The notes beneath the pieces were generated by a model. That model made no database searches, was not told the DNA's origin, and saw only the letters and a list, made by a program, of their open reading frames with translations. Of a stretch of DNA of 64,000 bases, positions 48,246-62,100 are shown one piece after another. The translations under genes and the position numbers were made by a program. Source of the stretch: Heterotrichella gracilis (lineage: Eukaryota > Sar > Xanthophyceae > Tribonematales > Xanthonemataceae); the NCBI GenBank assembly GCA_032358255.1, contig JAULBX010026274.1:124001-188000 (forward strand), written 5' to 3'. Numbering within the stretch: position 1 is the first letter of the stretch; every line of letters begins with the position of its first letter.

Positions 48246-51200
48246 TCACACCTTCCCCGTGTACTTGTAGTGCTGCTCGTAGTCCCCCTTGAGATCATCC
48301 AGCGCAGCGCTCACTGAGCTGCCCTCCAAGTGGCCACCCAGGGAAACGTACAAATGCTGGATCTGCAGCAAAGGGTAGAAATGGCTTGGTGCGCTCCATG
48401 GACCAGTGTACTTCATGCAATGCCAATTTACGGTTGCGTATTCTGCCAATGAAAGGGCAGATGTGCGCGCGAACAGGTGATTGAGTGGGTTCGGATGAAG
48501 CATGCGCGTGTTACATTGAAAGGGCTGATACCATTGAAAATATTGTAATGCAATGATGTAGAGATGTTTGCTAAGCTGGGCAATGATTGAAACAGTGTGC
48601 CATGCCCGGCATGGTACACTGATACAGCCAGGTTAGCAGGCGCCCTTGCAAGGCTTGCGCCGTTGTGTAGCGTATGTTGTCAAGCAACCCCTGTAAATAC
48701 CATGCTGCCAAACCCGTAGGGTAATATTTGATGGTGAAAATCCTGTAGGGTTTGCAGCGCTCACCTCCACCATAGAGCAGGCATCGTAAAGCGCATACAC
48801 CCCCTGGCGCAGCGCGAGTGAGGAGGGGCCACTCAGCTTGCCCACCATGCCCTCCTGATCAGCCACATCAGCCAGGCCGTACCCTGCCATCACTGACTCC
48901 GCAGGCAGCACTGTGCAAACACACAGTTAATTGATTTGAACGAAAACTGAACGGGACTTTTCATTGATTTGATTTGAAAAGGGGATTTCTTATGGTGTGC
49001 TATCAACAATGGGGCGGGCTGGAAAGGTGCAGAGGCAGCGATGGGCAGCGGTGACATGCAGACAAGCAAAGCACAGCAATGTCAAGCACCGTCACAACAA
49101 AGATATTAACATTACTAGACCTCCGAAGATCCATTGATAAGAGGAGAGAACCAAAGAGATGTAGTGGGGGGCCTACCATAGAGAAGCGAGGATGGCCTAC
49201 AAATCAGACCCACCAAATGGCTGCTATGCACATTTCAAGAAAGTATACCCTACCCGCAGCCACAAGGTAGTCCGCCACTGTGTGCGTGAGGTAGCGGCCA
49301 AGGGTAGACTTGTGGCCCGCCATCTCCTCGTATACATGCGCCAGACCAGAGGCGCACAGCAGCAGCTGGGGGGCCATGTGGGGGGTGGGGGCGCCGCGCC
49401 GCAGCAGCCTGTGTCACAATCTCGAGGTCGTTGAAGTTTTTTGGTATTTGAATGTCATCGGCGACATGCAAAAGTGGTGGTTGGGCACACAGGTGGATGC
49501 AGAGGAGGGGTGGCAGTCAGTATGACAGATGCAGACATTGGTTTCAGGGTGTATCTGGCATGCATTTGGCATATGTGACTGTGCCACCCAAACTGGTCTC
49601 ATGGCTGCCAGCTGTACAGCGTGATGATGGTGAAAGCCTGCCCACATTGGTAGGACGTATGCAGCTCCCAAACGTGCGTTGCATGCCAGCCAGGCAGCCG
49701 CACACGTCCTCTTAACCCTTCATTAATGAACACATGGGCACTTCCTTCACACCCTTGCTGCTCCAGCTCCCTCAGTGCTGACATGACCCTACTCCCAAAA
49801 CCCTAAGGGCATCCTCCACACACCCTTGCTGCCCAAGCTCCCAGTGCACCAGCGTGGGGTCAAAGGGGTCAACCACCCTTGACCCTACTCTCAAAATCCT
49901 AAAGACACCCTTCACGCACCCTTGCTGCTCCAGCTCCCAGTGCACCAGCGTGTGCAGCAGCGACCGCATGGCGGACCCCATCAGCGCCACCCCGCGGCGC
50001 AGCGCAGGGTACTGGTGCCGCGCAATGGCGGACAGCGCAGCGCACGCCATGGCAAAGGCGCCCACCAGGCTGGCTGCGGGTGTTACCGAGGCGGTGGGGT
50101 CAAAGGGGATGGCGCCGCTGGTGGGGACTGGGGGTGGGGCGGAGAAGATCTGGGAGATGAAGCCCAGGCAAGCAGCCACCTGTGCATTGGTATGGGTGTT
50201 GATTGGTGAGGGTGCAGATTGCTGACGTGTAACCTGTGCATGCAGGATCAAGGAAACAATGCAGTACTCAAGCTACAACTACGGTAATAAGGAGACCTGT
50301 TCCAGACTACCTCCACAGTATTATGCTTCAAGGATGACAACCTGTAAGGTTATACACACGCCGCTGTCATCTAGATGACCAACCCCCGTGGGTACATGCA
50401 GGGTTCAGGGTTTGGTGCAATCGTGCAAGCCCACCTGGTACGAGGGGACCTTGAAGGTTGTTTCCCTGGCCAGCATGGACTCCAGGCACCGCAGGCCAAC
50501 GCAGGCTGCAGCCGCTGCCACGTCAGCCTTGGCCCCTGTCTTCTGCCACAGCAGGGGCGCCAGCCCGCCCAAGCTATGCAGCACTGCGGCGACAAACCTG
50601 GCTGCCTGCTTGCCTAGCTGCTGCACCCTGCCTGACGACTGCGCCACCTGCAACAGCAATTAAAATATAAATAGCAGGGGTATTTAAATTCACTTTGACA
50701 TAAGAAATTCAAGTTACAGGAAATGTTTTAAAGGGAATGTTTTTACAGGAGACTTTGAGACGCTCAAGAGGGAGCCAGCCCAGGCTCATTAGACTGATAT
50801 GACTAAACTTGAAGTTCCATTTTTTGTTTTACTGTTGAAATGTTGTAAATTGCGTTGGCTACTGTATGAGAAGCAATTTAAACTTATCAGCAATACCGTA
50901 TTTTAAAGCATTTCACCAGTATCTTTTGAACACCCACCTCCAGAGCCACCAGCATGCACTCCAGCTGTGCCAGCAGCGCCTCAGCCTCGGCAGCTGGGTT
51001 GGATAGCCGAGCAACCAACTCCTCATACAGCTGACCCAACTGCTGCCCGCTGCTGCCCTGCACCAGCGCTGCCAAACTGCGCAGGACTGCCTCCTTGATG
51101 CGCGTGTGCTGGCTGCTGGTGGCGATTTCTGAATCCCTGGTGAGCAGCGTGGGGATCCCCAGAAGCACCGCAGTGGTCACGCGCTTGGCAGGTGGTGCCT

Positions 51201-54200
51201 GCGAAGGGAGTGGAAGAAGGTGAACTTATCTCGCCGCCTCTGAGGCATCGATTTGCCAAAAAGTACACATGCAATTGGCCATCGCAAACATGGTCTGGTG
51301 GAAGCACTTGATGTCCTACTTGCGTAAATATAAGCAGGCTGAATGAGGCACATGGCTACGCATCAATGTGATTTCCATGACACACTGCACACCAACCGTG
51401 CAGGGCACTTATCGCACAAGGGGTCTTTTGTCACAGCAAAATCCTCATGATGCGCAATCCCTCCATTCACATACCTGCTGCAAGGGCGCCAGTTCTTTGA
51501 GAAGGTCTGCGTGCACTGTGACCAAGCCCATGTACCCATGTGGGGGCAGGGCCAAGCTGAGCTTGTGAATGGCATGGCATGCTGCCTCCACATACTGGAG
51601 CAGCCGCAGGATTTCAAACGCGCCGAGGCAGCTGCCAGCGCTCCCTGGCTTGGTGGAGGTAGCCAGTTGGTGTATTTGGACCTCCAGCACAGTGACGACA
51701 CATGCCAGGTGGTCGGTCAAGCGCTCAACGCTGGGAGGGTGAGCGCCCTGCAGCACAATGCAATGGTAGCCTGTTTTCAATCTGGTGATTTTCCATCTAG
51801 ATGGCAAATGGTTGCGCTTTTCTAGTGGAATCTAGTTGAAGGGCACTTTGCTAGATTAGATACCACCTTGAATCATCACAATGGCATCAGACGCTCCATG
51901 ACATCAGCAATGCATCAAATAAGGGGCAAAGCCTTGCTTTAGGGTTTATATCTAGGCTTAAAAAGGCACGCATGTGGCGCACCTCTGCCTTCATGCTTCC
52001 GCCCCTGCAGTGCCATTGCAGGCATCCACCCAGCGCTGCAGCAAGGTGCGCCACAGCCCTGGCAACATCGCTCCCCGCGTTCCTCCCAGGCTCCTGCACC
52101 TTCTCCCTGTATTTGTCCATGGCAGCGCACAGCCTGGCCTCCATTGGCTGGATGTCATAATTGGCCAGTTTTGTCGGAGGTTGGCCGTTTTGGGCAGGCA
52201 GGGTGATGATCTCCCTCGATGCCTTGGCCCCACGAGGACGCTCTCCAGCCTGCAGGCAGGTTGATCACTCGCTGTGAATGTGTTTGCCACAACCGATGCT
52301 CGGCAATGGATCCGCGTTTACTAGACGCACTTTGATCATTTGCTGTGCATGTGTTTTGCACGACAGGTGCTTGGCGATGGACCAGCGTTACTCAATCATA
52401 TCACAGGGCGCATCTCTCTCTGCACGCACCTGCTTCAACCCTGCCACACATGCAGCTGCCAGCATGGCAACTATGCTGAAGTTGGCATCCGCCAGGGCAA
52501 ACGCATCAACCTCCTTCCCAAGATTGTCCATGAACTGATGGATGTCCGCCGGCAAGAGAACCTTGCCAGAGGGACCCACCGCTGCCAGGGGTGCATTGGC
52601 AACCACCACACATGCCAGCTGGCATACAAAGGCTGATGCCGCATCGCACAGCTCTGCTGCACTTGCTGCCATCGGGCAGTCCATCAAGCCACTAGCTGCC
52701 ACCTGTTTGCAGGATTCCAGGGACCACGCAAGGAGCTGCCCTGCATGCTGGTTCACACCCTCAAGTGCACTGTGATCCCTGCTTTGCAACAACAGCGCCA
52801 GCCGCTGGAAGCACAGTGTGAGGACTCCAATGTGCTCTGCTAGATGTGATGTTGGATCCCCAATCTGCTGAGTGAAAGCAACCCGCAGCATGGCCTGCAA
52901 ACACTGCTGCAGCTGCATTCCATCCAAAAGCTCCATTGGCACCACCACAGCCTCACTCAGTTGCTGCATTGCTGTCAGAAATGATTGCTTTGAATCTCCA
53001 GTAGTGCTGGTGGAAGCTTGCTGATGGGATGCTCTCCTGTCCTCAGCCTGCAGAAGTGAGAGGCGCATTCACCTCTCTGGTGCTCTGTGGCAAAGCATGT
53101 CTTAATTTAGTGCTATAGCTGCCAGCATTTGCAATGATGGAAACTCACCATGTGCTGCAAGCACCCCATTTGCTGCTCCACAACTCCCAGAACATCACCA
53201 TCTTTGGCCTCCAAGCATTTCAGTAGCACGGACAGCGTTTTGTCCCGTGACACCTTGCCTTTGCCTTTGTGGGCATTTAAATGGCGACTGCATGAAAAGA
53301 TAGATACGTCAGTTGGATGCAAAAGGAGGTGCTGTTTCAGTTCAATGTGCAGACAGATATTCATGGCACACTACCAACTGACGCGGAACCAGATAACACC
53401 CACCGTGCCGCATCCACCATGCACTCTGCCCAGACTGAGCCCACATTGCTCCTGACGGGGACAAGCTCAAAAAGTTGCAGATCCAGCTTTGGATCCCCAC
53501 AGCTTTCCCCAGCCTTGATGGCCATTGTCAGCTTCGCCTGTGTGCAATGTGCCTCGGTTTGAGCCTGGAGAAAGGCATGCTGCATCAACTTACAAGCACA
53601 AAACAAGGGAAATACCTGGAGGAATGATTTCACTGCATCAGGCTGCATCCATGGCAATAGCACATGGGCTGCTGCAGACCAGGTCCCCCATGATGCCGCA
53701 GGATAGGTCTCAGGCGACAAGGTGGAGACTACCCCGTTCCAGACAGATGGAGATGCTGACCCTTCAGGTGTAAGCACCTCCACATCGGAGGCCACTACAG
53801 CTGCAAGTGCCTGCAGCTCGCTTGTGGTATTCGCAAGGACAGCCGCATCAATCCCCAGCTGCTCTGGCTGTTGCAGGTCGTCCTCGAGGAGTATCAATGG
53901 GCAGCAGTACTGCAGGCGTTGGTGGCGCTCATGCAAAACCTCCATGCGCCTGATAACGGCTGCAGCCAAGACGTATCGCAGGGCATAGACACTTTTGCCC
54001 AGTGGCTTGCCCAGTATATGCTGCGCAAAGCTGAGAAGATCGGGCTGGCTGGCTGGCTGGAACGCTTCCTGTGATTGCAAACACAGACATGGAATCAGTC
54101 AGCCTTCAGGCGGAAGGTGAGGCCGCGCACAAGTTCGTACGACAGCTATGGACCTTTTGAAGAGGTATGCATGGCGTGGTGGTCACTGCTGGTGGATGCA

Positions 54201-57200
54201 TCCCACCTGGTCATGTACCGACTATGCCATTGTATCTATACTTTTCAGGGCTCACCATGGGCGTAAGAGCATCAAAGTAGCCACCTGAAGCAAGCTGCGG
54301 GGCACTTTCAGGTCCATCGTTGCTGTCAGAAATGCCCTGCCCTGGCAGGGGAGAAATCTGCGGCACCATGCCTGCGCATGTAGCGTGCAGCCTGCATAAG
54401 AGAACACACCATTCACAAATCAGCCAGCCTGTAATCGGTGATTGCCAATCAGCGCTGACATGATCCACCATGTCTGGGTGCGCTGCTGCTGAAATTTGGC
54501 ACTAGCAAATACCTGAGGCTGGCGTTGTATGCCCTTGTCAGACTGCACAACAGCCCACTCTGCTGGGTGCTCTGGATGCTCACTTGGGCTTCTATGAGCT
54601 GCAGCAGAGGTCCAGACAGGCTGGCAATCATGCTCTCAACAGCAGCTGCCGTCTGGTTTGCAATGCTCAACTCCACATTCAGGCTCTCCAAGCAGTTGCA
54701 CAAAAGCTCTCCAAGCGATGAGGTCAGCACCTCCTGCTGATTCTCCAGAAGCTGCACCACCTTTGTGGCTACAAACTGAATGAGGGAGGGCACTTGGCCA
54801 GAGGGCACAGCTGCCACCGCCTGAGCCGGAGGAATATATGTCAGATAAGCTTTGGGTTTCCAGGAGTTGCTAGTAAGAGCGCCCACACACATGGTTTCAA
54901 TGAACATGCAACAGCATAAAAAATTCTGATGCTTGAGGTGTCCCAAACCTTTCTCAGCACCGCGCAAAAGCTTTGATGGCAGATGATGCGACTGAGCGAC
55001 CCTGGAGCAGCTGAGCTGGCTGCTGTCAAAGATTGGAGCAGGACTTCGAGCTGCCGGATCTCGCTGTATGCCTCAACCAACTTGGCTGCCATGCACACTG
55101 CAGATTCCAACCCACTGTCCTCGCCACCATTGGCTTCACTGGCTGCCAGCCTTGCAAGTATCCAGAGCTGAGCCAGCTGTGGCTGAATGACCCTGTGTTC
55201 CACATCCAAGAGTACGGAAACAGCCTCAATGGCAGCGACATCGTCAGGCAGCCGCATGGCAGTAGAGGTTGCTGTAACACTGGCCCCTGCCAGTACCTCT
55301 TGGAGCAGTGTTGCCAGCACCTGCTTGTGGATTCCTGCAACGGCCCACATAGGATTGTCACGATTACCCATTCACAAACGACAACGAGCACCAACTTATG
55401 CGGCATAAGTTATGCCATTTCAATGTGGTAGAGTACATGCAGCAGAAGAATTGTGACAACCTTGTGGATGATTCAGCAATGCAGATGCAGGTTAATGAGT
55501 GTGACGTAGCATGACCTGGCCTGATCGACTCATGAACACCAAAGTGTGGAATTTGGGCGTACCTTCTGTATCCTCAGTGGGTCGGTATATTCTGTGGGTC
55601 AGCACCGCTGATAACAGCTTGGTGATCGCGCTGCATGACCACAAAACGTCACTATGGCATTTGGCACAAACAATATCCTTTCATTGGCGCGTTGTATGCC
55701 TGGGACGCATCCGGAGGTGGAGCGAACCTTTCAACCATGTCCGTTTACCTGGCAAAAATCGTGAATGGTATGGTGCTACTGATTTGATGTGCTGTTTTCT
55801 GCTTTTTTTGTTTGCGTTCTGTGACAGTCTGCTGGAACGTTGCCTTCCCATGGTAAGCATCCATTGCTAGCTGAGCAAGCAAAGTAAAGAAATGGAAATC
55901 TGCTGATGTGGTGGTGGGTGTTGCAATCGCATCCCGATCCTTTACACCCGATCTCGCTGCAGCAATGCTCTCTGCAATACATCATCCACCTGAGGATCTA
56001 GGCTATGCCAAGCCATGCCGCCAACAACGAAAATCAAATCACACAGTCATACACTACCACTATTGCACGTCAAGTGTACTTCCTTTACATGTTGCGTACC
56101 TGATTCAGCAAGCCTTTGTGTTTGCTTCCAGGCAGCATGGTAGGGCCCAATCAACCAGGCAAGGGCATCCAAGGCAGCTTGCTGGACACTCACATCCAGA
56201 AGCAGCCTCTGCAGCGAGTCCAGCAACTGTGCATGATAGCTTTGCTGCCTGGCTCCCATCTCAGAGGAGCCACCATCTACTGGCGCTGAACTCTTGAAAC
56301 CTTCGCCTGGCATACTCAAGAGGGCCAGCTGGGCAAAACCTGCACCCACCTCGTGTGTGTCTACAACCGTGGTGAATGCACTGCATACGTCTATTTATGG
56401 ATCCTGCAGTAGCCATGGTCCATAATGGCATGGAGGATCAGCCAAAGGCCCATTAGCGTCCAATTAAATTTTAGCAGCTGACCCACCTTCAAAATGGCTC
56501 TCCTGCAGAAGGACAGCTGATAGGAGATCTCTGGCCCTTCCTGCCAAATCTGATGTGCATGCAGCACTATTTGCCGGGAAGGCTGCCAGTACCAGTGGCT
56601 TGAGCAGTTGGGCATCTGACACTAGCAAGAACGCTTTCTTCTGATTTGGTTGGGCCAAGCAGGCCGACTGCACACACGCTACCCTTGTCAGCATTTATTC
56701 TTGTCAGTTACCCATGTTTGGATTCTTAACTCCATAACAGTATGGCCATAAGGCGGTGTATGATTATGAATGTATTTCAAACAGGCTACAGATTAGAGAT
56801 CTTGGATGACAAGGGCAGCATTTCCATGTGCTATACCTTGATCTGCTGGATGACATACTGCGACAGGGTTTCCCACGCATGCAGATCGCGGCTGTCGGTG
56901 CCACATGCCAGCCCCAGGCATGCTTTGGCCAGCTCCGCATATGCCTCAAGGTTCGGCCGAAATGAAAGGGAAAACTTGGTATGTAGCGTGCGCAGCACTT
57001 GCAACATGCTCGCCGCAAGCCCTGCAGTGGACACAGACGCAATTTGACGCGAATGCAGTTGTCATCTGCAACGCGTTGTGCCATGTTTGCTTCACACCAT
57101 GCAGGTAGCTGCTGGTATACTTGCTGGTGGCTACCTTCATTGTTGGTGTTGGAAGAATTTGCTTGAACAGACGCTGAGGCCATGGAGTTGAGGAGCTCCA

Positions 57201-57785
57201 CAGGCGCAGCATAGGAGCTGTCTACCGCTGGCAACTGCAGCAACGATGCCAGCGCGCTCCACAGGCTGGCATCAAGCACTGGAGGCACTGCTTTGCTCTT
57301 TGTTTCCGTCTTCCAGCCTTTGGTGAGGACGCCAATGGCGCAGGTTGCCAGCGCATGTGCATAGTGTGCAACCACGCTGTGTGGCATGGACTCCAGGCTG
57401 GCGACATCTACTTGCTGAGATGTTGCTACTGCATACTGGGGTTTTGCAGCTACATCGAGCGACGTTTGCGCGCCGTTCCATGCCTGGATAGCAGCTGGAA
57501 TGGCCTCACTCAGCTGCTGAAGGATGCTGTACCGGCTGGAGGGAGAGAGAAGACAGCTTGTCAGTCTAGTAGCGTGTATGGAATTCAAAGCTAACTATGA
57601 CTTCGATCACGTTCAGTATTACCGTCATGGAGGAGGCACTTGGGGAAAAACCACCACGACAGATGCATGCATGCATGTTTATGCATGCATCATGGGAACT
57701 TCACGCTGTATACTTACAGTGCGACAGAGGAGTTGACGTCAATCAGCAATCTGATAGCTACGGAAACGTCCATGCCGGTGCCCAT
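48246..57785 (-). CDS. URB2: Urb2/Npa2-type nucleolar pre-ribosome biogenesis protein
   Basis: A large helical-repeat protein acting in early 60S (27S pre-rRNA) processing in the nucleolus. The likely start is ATG 57785 (MGTGMDVSVAIRLLIDVNSS), spliced to YSILQQLSEAIPAAIQAW. Many exons of amphipathic helices follow, with no enzyme motifs: for example near 56330-56120 (SLQRLLLDVSVQQAALDALA), 55340-54980, 54830-54520 (LLENQQEVLTSSLGELLCN), 54070-53540, 53040-52390, 52130-51960, 51770-51480, 51190-50940, 50640-50430 and 50180-49930. The call rests on the C-terminus: LASGLAHVYEEMAGHKSTLG-like residues and YLTHTVADYLVAAG (49390-49260), then GVYALYDACSMVE (48830-48770) and HLYVSLGGHLEG...GDYEQHYKYTGKV, which match the Urb2/Npa2 C-terminal domain. 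Internal exon borders are approximate. One intron contains tandem copies of its own donor region. Confidence 0.72.
49735..49960. repeat. tandem duplication of a splice-donor region in the URB2-like gene
   Basis: The end of an exon encoding LVHWELEQQG (49950-49915, minus strand) is repeated twice more in the following intron. The copies are near 49855-49820 (reads LVHWELGQQGC) and 49775-49745 (reads LRELEQQGC). Each copy includes the donor-like G|GTG and is separated by a similar spacer containing an ACCCTACTC-type block. Confidence 0.7.
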
Positions 57786-59159
57786 CTTCACTGCCCGCAC
57801 AAGCAAGCAGTTGCCTTGTGACGCCGTTGCATGCCGCCGCCCAAACGAAGGAGATCTCCTTGGCCCCCAACACCGACTTCCCAAACCACGAGCTCTGAGG
57901 TCTCAAGCCCACCAGCACTTTAAGCAATCACCGTGTTGGCGTTAACTATTTTATGCCTCATAGGGTTGCTTACTGCGCTTATGTACGGCTTGCAACCCTC
58001 GCAGAAACCCTACTGTGCCATTACAACCTGCACCGTGCACAGGGCTGCACATCTGGTGGCCACAGCAATTTTTGCAAGCCATGCTTCCGTGTTCCAAACT
58101 ATCTGCCAGTATCCTATGCCCAGCATAGGTTGGCCGCGTAGATTGAAGTCATGCTGCGCAGAGCCGGTCAAGTACTCAGTATGGTAAGAAGCCGCAAAAA
58201 TATTCACATCCAGTGGACCACACCCGAGGTTGCCATGTTGGCGCACTGTGCCATTGTCAGTATGTTACAGGAACTGCTAACCAAGCTACCAAGCAACACA
58301 TAGTACACGCCCCTATGAAAGTATACTCGTCACCCCCAAGCAAAGGAGTGATGCCTGCACTATTAAGCCAGCCTCTACTAGCTGTTACACGCTGCATAGC
58401 GGGCAACATTTGATAAGGTTCTCAGTCCAAACAACAAGCAAACACATGTTCCTCAAACTAGCACAGCCCTGTGCACGGGCTACTACCCAGACGTGCACCC
58501 TCAACTGCGGTACTGACAAAACAGAGCGGTGCAAAACAAGCAACCCTACATTGTTTAACAGGAATAGGCAACGTTCGTTTAATACCCACAAAAAGAAGCC
58601 CTCGCCTAGCTGCAAGCCAGCTTGTCGTTGGCATATAAACCCTCCCCTGATGTGTGTGGGAAACAAATAGCGTAATTACACATTACCACTAGCTAGGCGG
58701 GATGTGCAGCTGTGACGTGCAAGTCCACAAAGCTACTGTGTTTTGAATGCAGGGTTCAATTGCATACTCAAATGCAGCCATGGTGTTGCACACGCTAGGA
58801 GTGCACCCATGTAAAAAGAATTAGGCATGCAGCGCATGAATAATGCAACACAATGGCATGTACCCCAACTTGTAGCATAACAGGCCCTGCAGGCGGTTGC
58901 AGCATCAAACCACCTACACCCAAGGTCTGCTCAATGGTTTTCATGCACATGGCTGCCCTGGTATAAGCAACCCTCTCAGCACTACTCGCACTCTATGTAT
59001 GTATGCGTGCATCCCCCGCCCAATCCTCCCCCACCCAGCCAACAGCACCCAGCATCGCATGCCTTCCTCCGCATGCCTTCCAACCAGGGCCAGAACCGAT
59101 GGTGCATCCCATGGATCCCAAATCAGGACCCCAAGCAGCAGAGCCCCCCCTCCCCGTGT
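57786..59159. other. intergenic region between URB2-like and ABC-F genes
   Basis: This 1.37-kb stretch holds the upstream side of the URB2-like gene and the 3' flank of the ABC-F gene. Open frames are short and lack codon or family character. TTACA motifs (TGTAA on the minus strand) at about 58676 and 58384 could serve the ABC-F gene but are distant. No RNA gene was recognised. Confidence 0.45.
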
Positions 59160-62100
59160 CTAGGTCAGGTCATCGCGCTTGTTCAGCGCTGCGTGCGTCT
59201 TCTTCAGGTGCGCTTTGAAGGACAGGATGTCGCCCTTCCACTTCTCCACCTTGCCATCCGCCACCACCCAGATCTCCTGTGCCACCTGGGAGATGAGCCT
59301 GAAGTCGTGACTCACAAGCATCATGCCGCCATCCCACTCTGCAAGGCAAGGGGAAGCAAACAGGTGTGAGCGTTATTGTGCAGGAAAGGAACAGCGCGCG
59401 GTGTGGAGAAAGGGCAACGAAATCAGTGCATTAGGGGGAGGGTAAGAATAAACACTTGCACATTCACATGCAGTGCAACGCACACGTTGCGACAACGAGT
59501 GTGTTTTAATCGCTTCATTGCATGCTGAAAGAAGTGCGGAAAGGATGCGGTGGTTGCGGTGCAGCTAGGGTGCCAGCAGATGGTAAACTAATTCTTATAG
59601 TACATTGCGGGTCCACCAGGCAAACCTCAGTACAGATCTTGGTTGAGAAAGTTGAGACTTCATTGCAAAAGCTCGGAATTAGCATGTTGGGATCATCACC
59701 AGTTTGCCTGTGGACCGCTCCCATCTAAGATTACAAAACCCTCACCCGTGGAATATACCAATGCAACAGACGCCGTGCGTGTGGAGCACAGCATCTACGC
59801 ACCAACCCCGCCCTCCATCACAGGCCAGTGCACACCCTTACCGTTGATTGCCTTGGCCAAGGAGTCGATCGTCTCGATATCCAAGTGATTGGTGGGCTCA
59901 TCCAGCAGCAGCATGTGCGGTTGCCGGTACGCCAGCCACGCCACCACCACCCGTGACCGGAACCCATCGCTGAGCTGTGACATGGGCTTGGTCTGCATCT
60001 GGCCGGTGATGCCCAGCCGGCCAATCACCGAACGCATCTTCTCAACGGTGTTCACGCTGCCGTCGGGGGCTTTGGGAAACTCCTTGAGCTGCGGGACAAA
60101 GGGTTCAGGTTTAGGGCTTGAACGTGGCATAACAACCTTACTGTTCTAAACAACAATTGTGGACATGCTTTTGACGCCTGCCACTCAGCAAGCTTTGCCT
60201 TTAAGCATGGCGAGTCACCCTGTGCAAGCATCTCCTCCTCCCGTGCAAGCACATACTGACCGCAATACACACCAAGCGCACGATGCCTGCAGCATGCCAC
60301 TTGCACCATAAACCCTTAACCACCCCACTCACCATGTACTCCAGGGGCGTCAGGGTGGGGTCCAGCAGCTCGGTCAGGTGCTGGTGGTACTGGCCGATGC
60401 GCAGGTGGTTGTGGCGCTTCACCATCCCGTCCAGGGGGTCCAGCCCACCCACCATCAGCTTCAGCAGCGTACTCTTGCCTGCTCCGTTGGGGCCAACAAG
60501 GGCAATGCGCGAGTCCAGATCCACACCGAAGTCGACCTGAACAGGGTCACGAGAGCTATCTCAGCGACTTGGACGAGGTTGGTCAATTCCAGTGATCCAG
60601 CCAGGTTAGTTGCACATGAGACAGAAAGAGTCAACTTCATGATGGAGATTGGTTTTTAAACTTCATATTTCTATTTGCATATCCCAAGTGAATTACGAGA
60701 TGCACCAATGCCCCACTGCCATGCCACGCCATCAGCGTGAACAATCAATGAACAATTGCCCCTGGTCATCAGGAGTTCCAACGGGTCGGCAGTGACTCAC
60801 GTTTCTGTACAGCACTTTGTCTTTGGAGTAGCCGAAGGTGACGTCGCTGAACTGCAGCACTGGTGGCGGCAGCTTGCCCACGTCCTGGAACTTGATGCTC
60901 ACCACGTGGTCAGACTCAACCTTCTCAGTCAAGCCTGGGCAGGGAGGGCAACAGAGTGAGCAAGGCTGCACATGCTGGGGAGGGCAACCAAGTGAACCAC
61001 GCCTTGTCTTTCCCTCCAAAATTGAGTCTCAATTATTTTGGATGGAGGGAGCTTGTCTCACAGGACATGACGCACACTAGCACATGGTCATGGGTAATAT
61101 GTACTAAATGGCTTGTCTATAATTATAAAAAACTTTCTTTATCTTATGGAATAAATTGGAAATTAATTGTGACTGTGAATTGTTGCCCTTGACACACACT
61201 GCCGCGCACCTTCGCGGACCATCTTCTGCAGCGTCTTCTCCTTGGACTGCGCCTGGCGAGCCAGCTTGGCCGACCCGTGCCCGAACCGCGCGATGTACTC
61301 CTTCATGTCCTTGATCTGCTCCTGCTCCCACTTGTACTTCTTCATCTGGTTCTCCTCGAGGGCCACGCGGGTGATCACAAACTGGTCGTAGTTACCTGCA
61401 GGCGGCACCAGGGTTGCTGAGATACCTGGCTTGCAATGATATATACCTGCCAGAGGAGCACCCAGTCTTCCGCATGCGGCGCCACGTGGAGAGGGTCACT
61501 GGGTGGCCGATTGATAGCTACATGCATTCGCACATACAGCATCCAGCCTTGCACATGCTGCGCCAAGCAGTTCTTACTGACAAATCCCGGTATGCTCAAT
61601 TTCAGACACCAGTTAATCCCACTGGTCAAGCAAATGCACATGCACTCCTGTGCGGCCCCAAGTGCATGCTGGCTAGGAACCGACTCAGAGAGCGCATGCA
61701 TCCCCATGCTGCGCTGATACCTTCTCTAAACGCACAATGCCAACAGGTTATACATCACAATCAGCGACCACATATACCCCATCCAGTGCCCAATCTGCCT
61801 AACCCAACTTCCCATCCCACCCAGCCCCAGCCAGCGGGGCAGCGCGTGCGCACCTGCGTAGTACTTGAGCGTCTTGTTGTGCATGTGGATGATGTTGGTG
61901 CACACGCCGTTCATGAAGTCCTGCGAGTGCGACACGATGAGCAGGATGCGCTTGAACTTCTTCAGCGTCTCCTCCAGCCACACGCAGGCCTCGAGATCCA
62001 GATGGTTGGTGGGCTCATCCATGATAAGCAGGGTAGGGTCCATGTACAGGGCCCGGGAGAGGGCGATGCGCATGCGCCAGCCTCCGGAAAAGTCCTTGCA

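Noticed and set aside
33153-54210. GATGCATCCCACCTGG shared by two distant introns (33153-33168 and 54195-54210)
   Set aside because: Only two close copies are seen here, which is too few to define a repeat family without a genome search.
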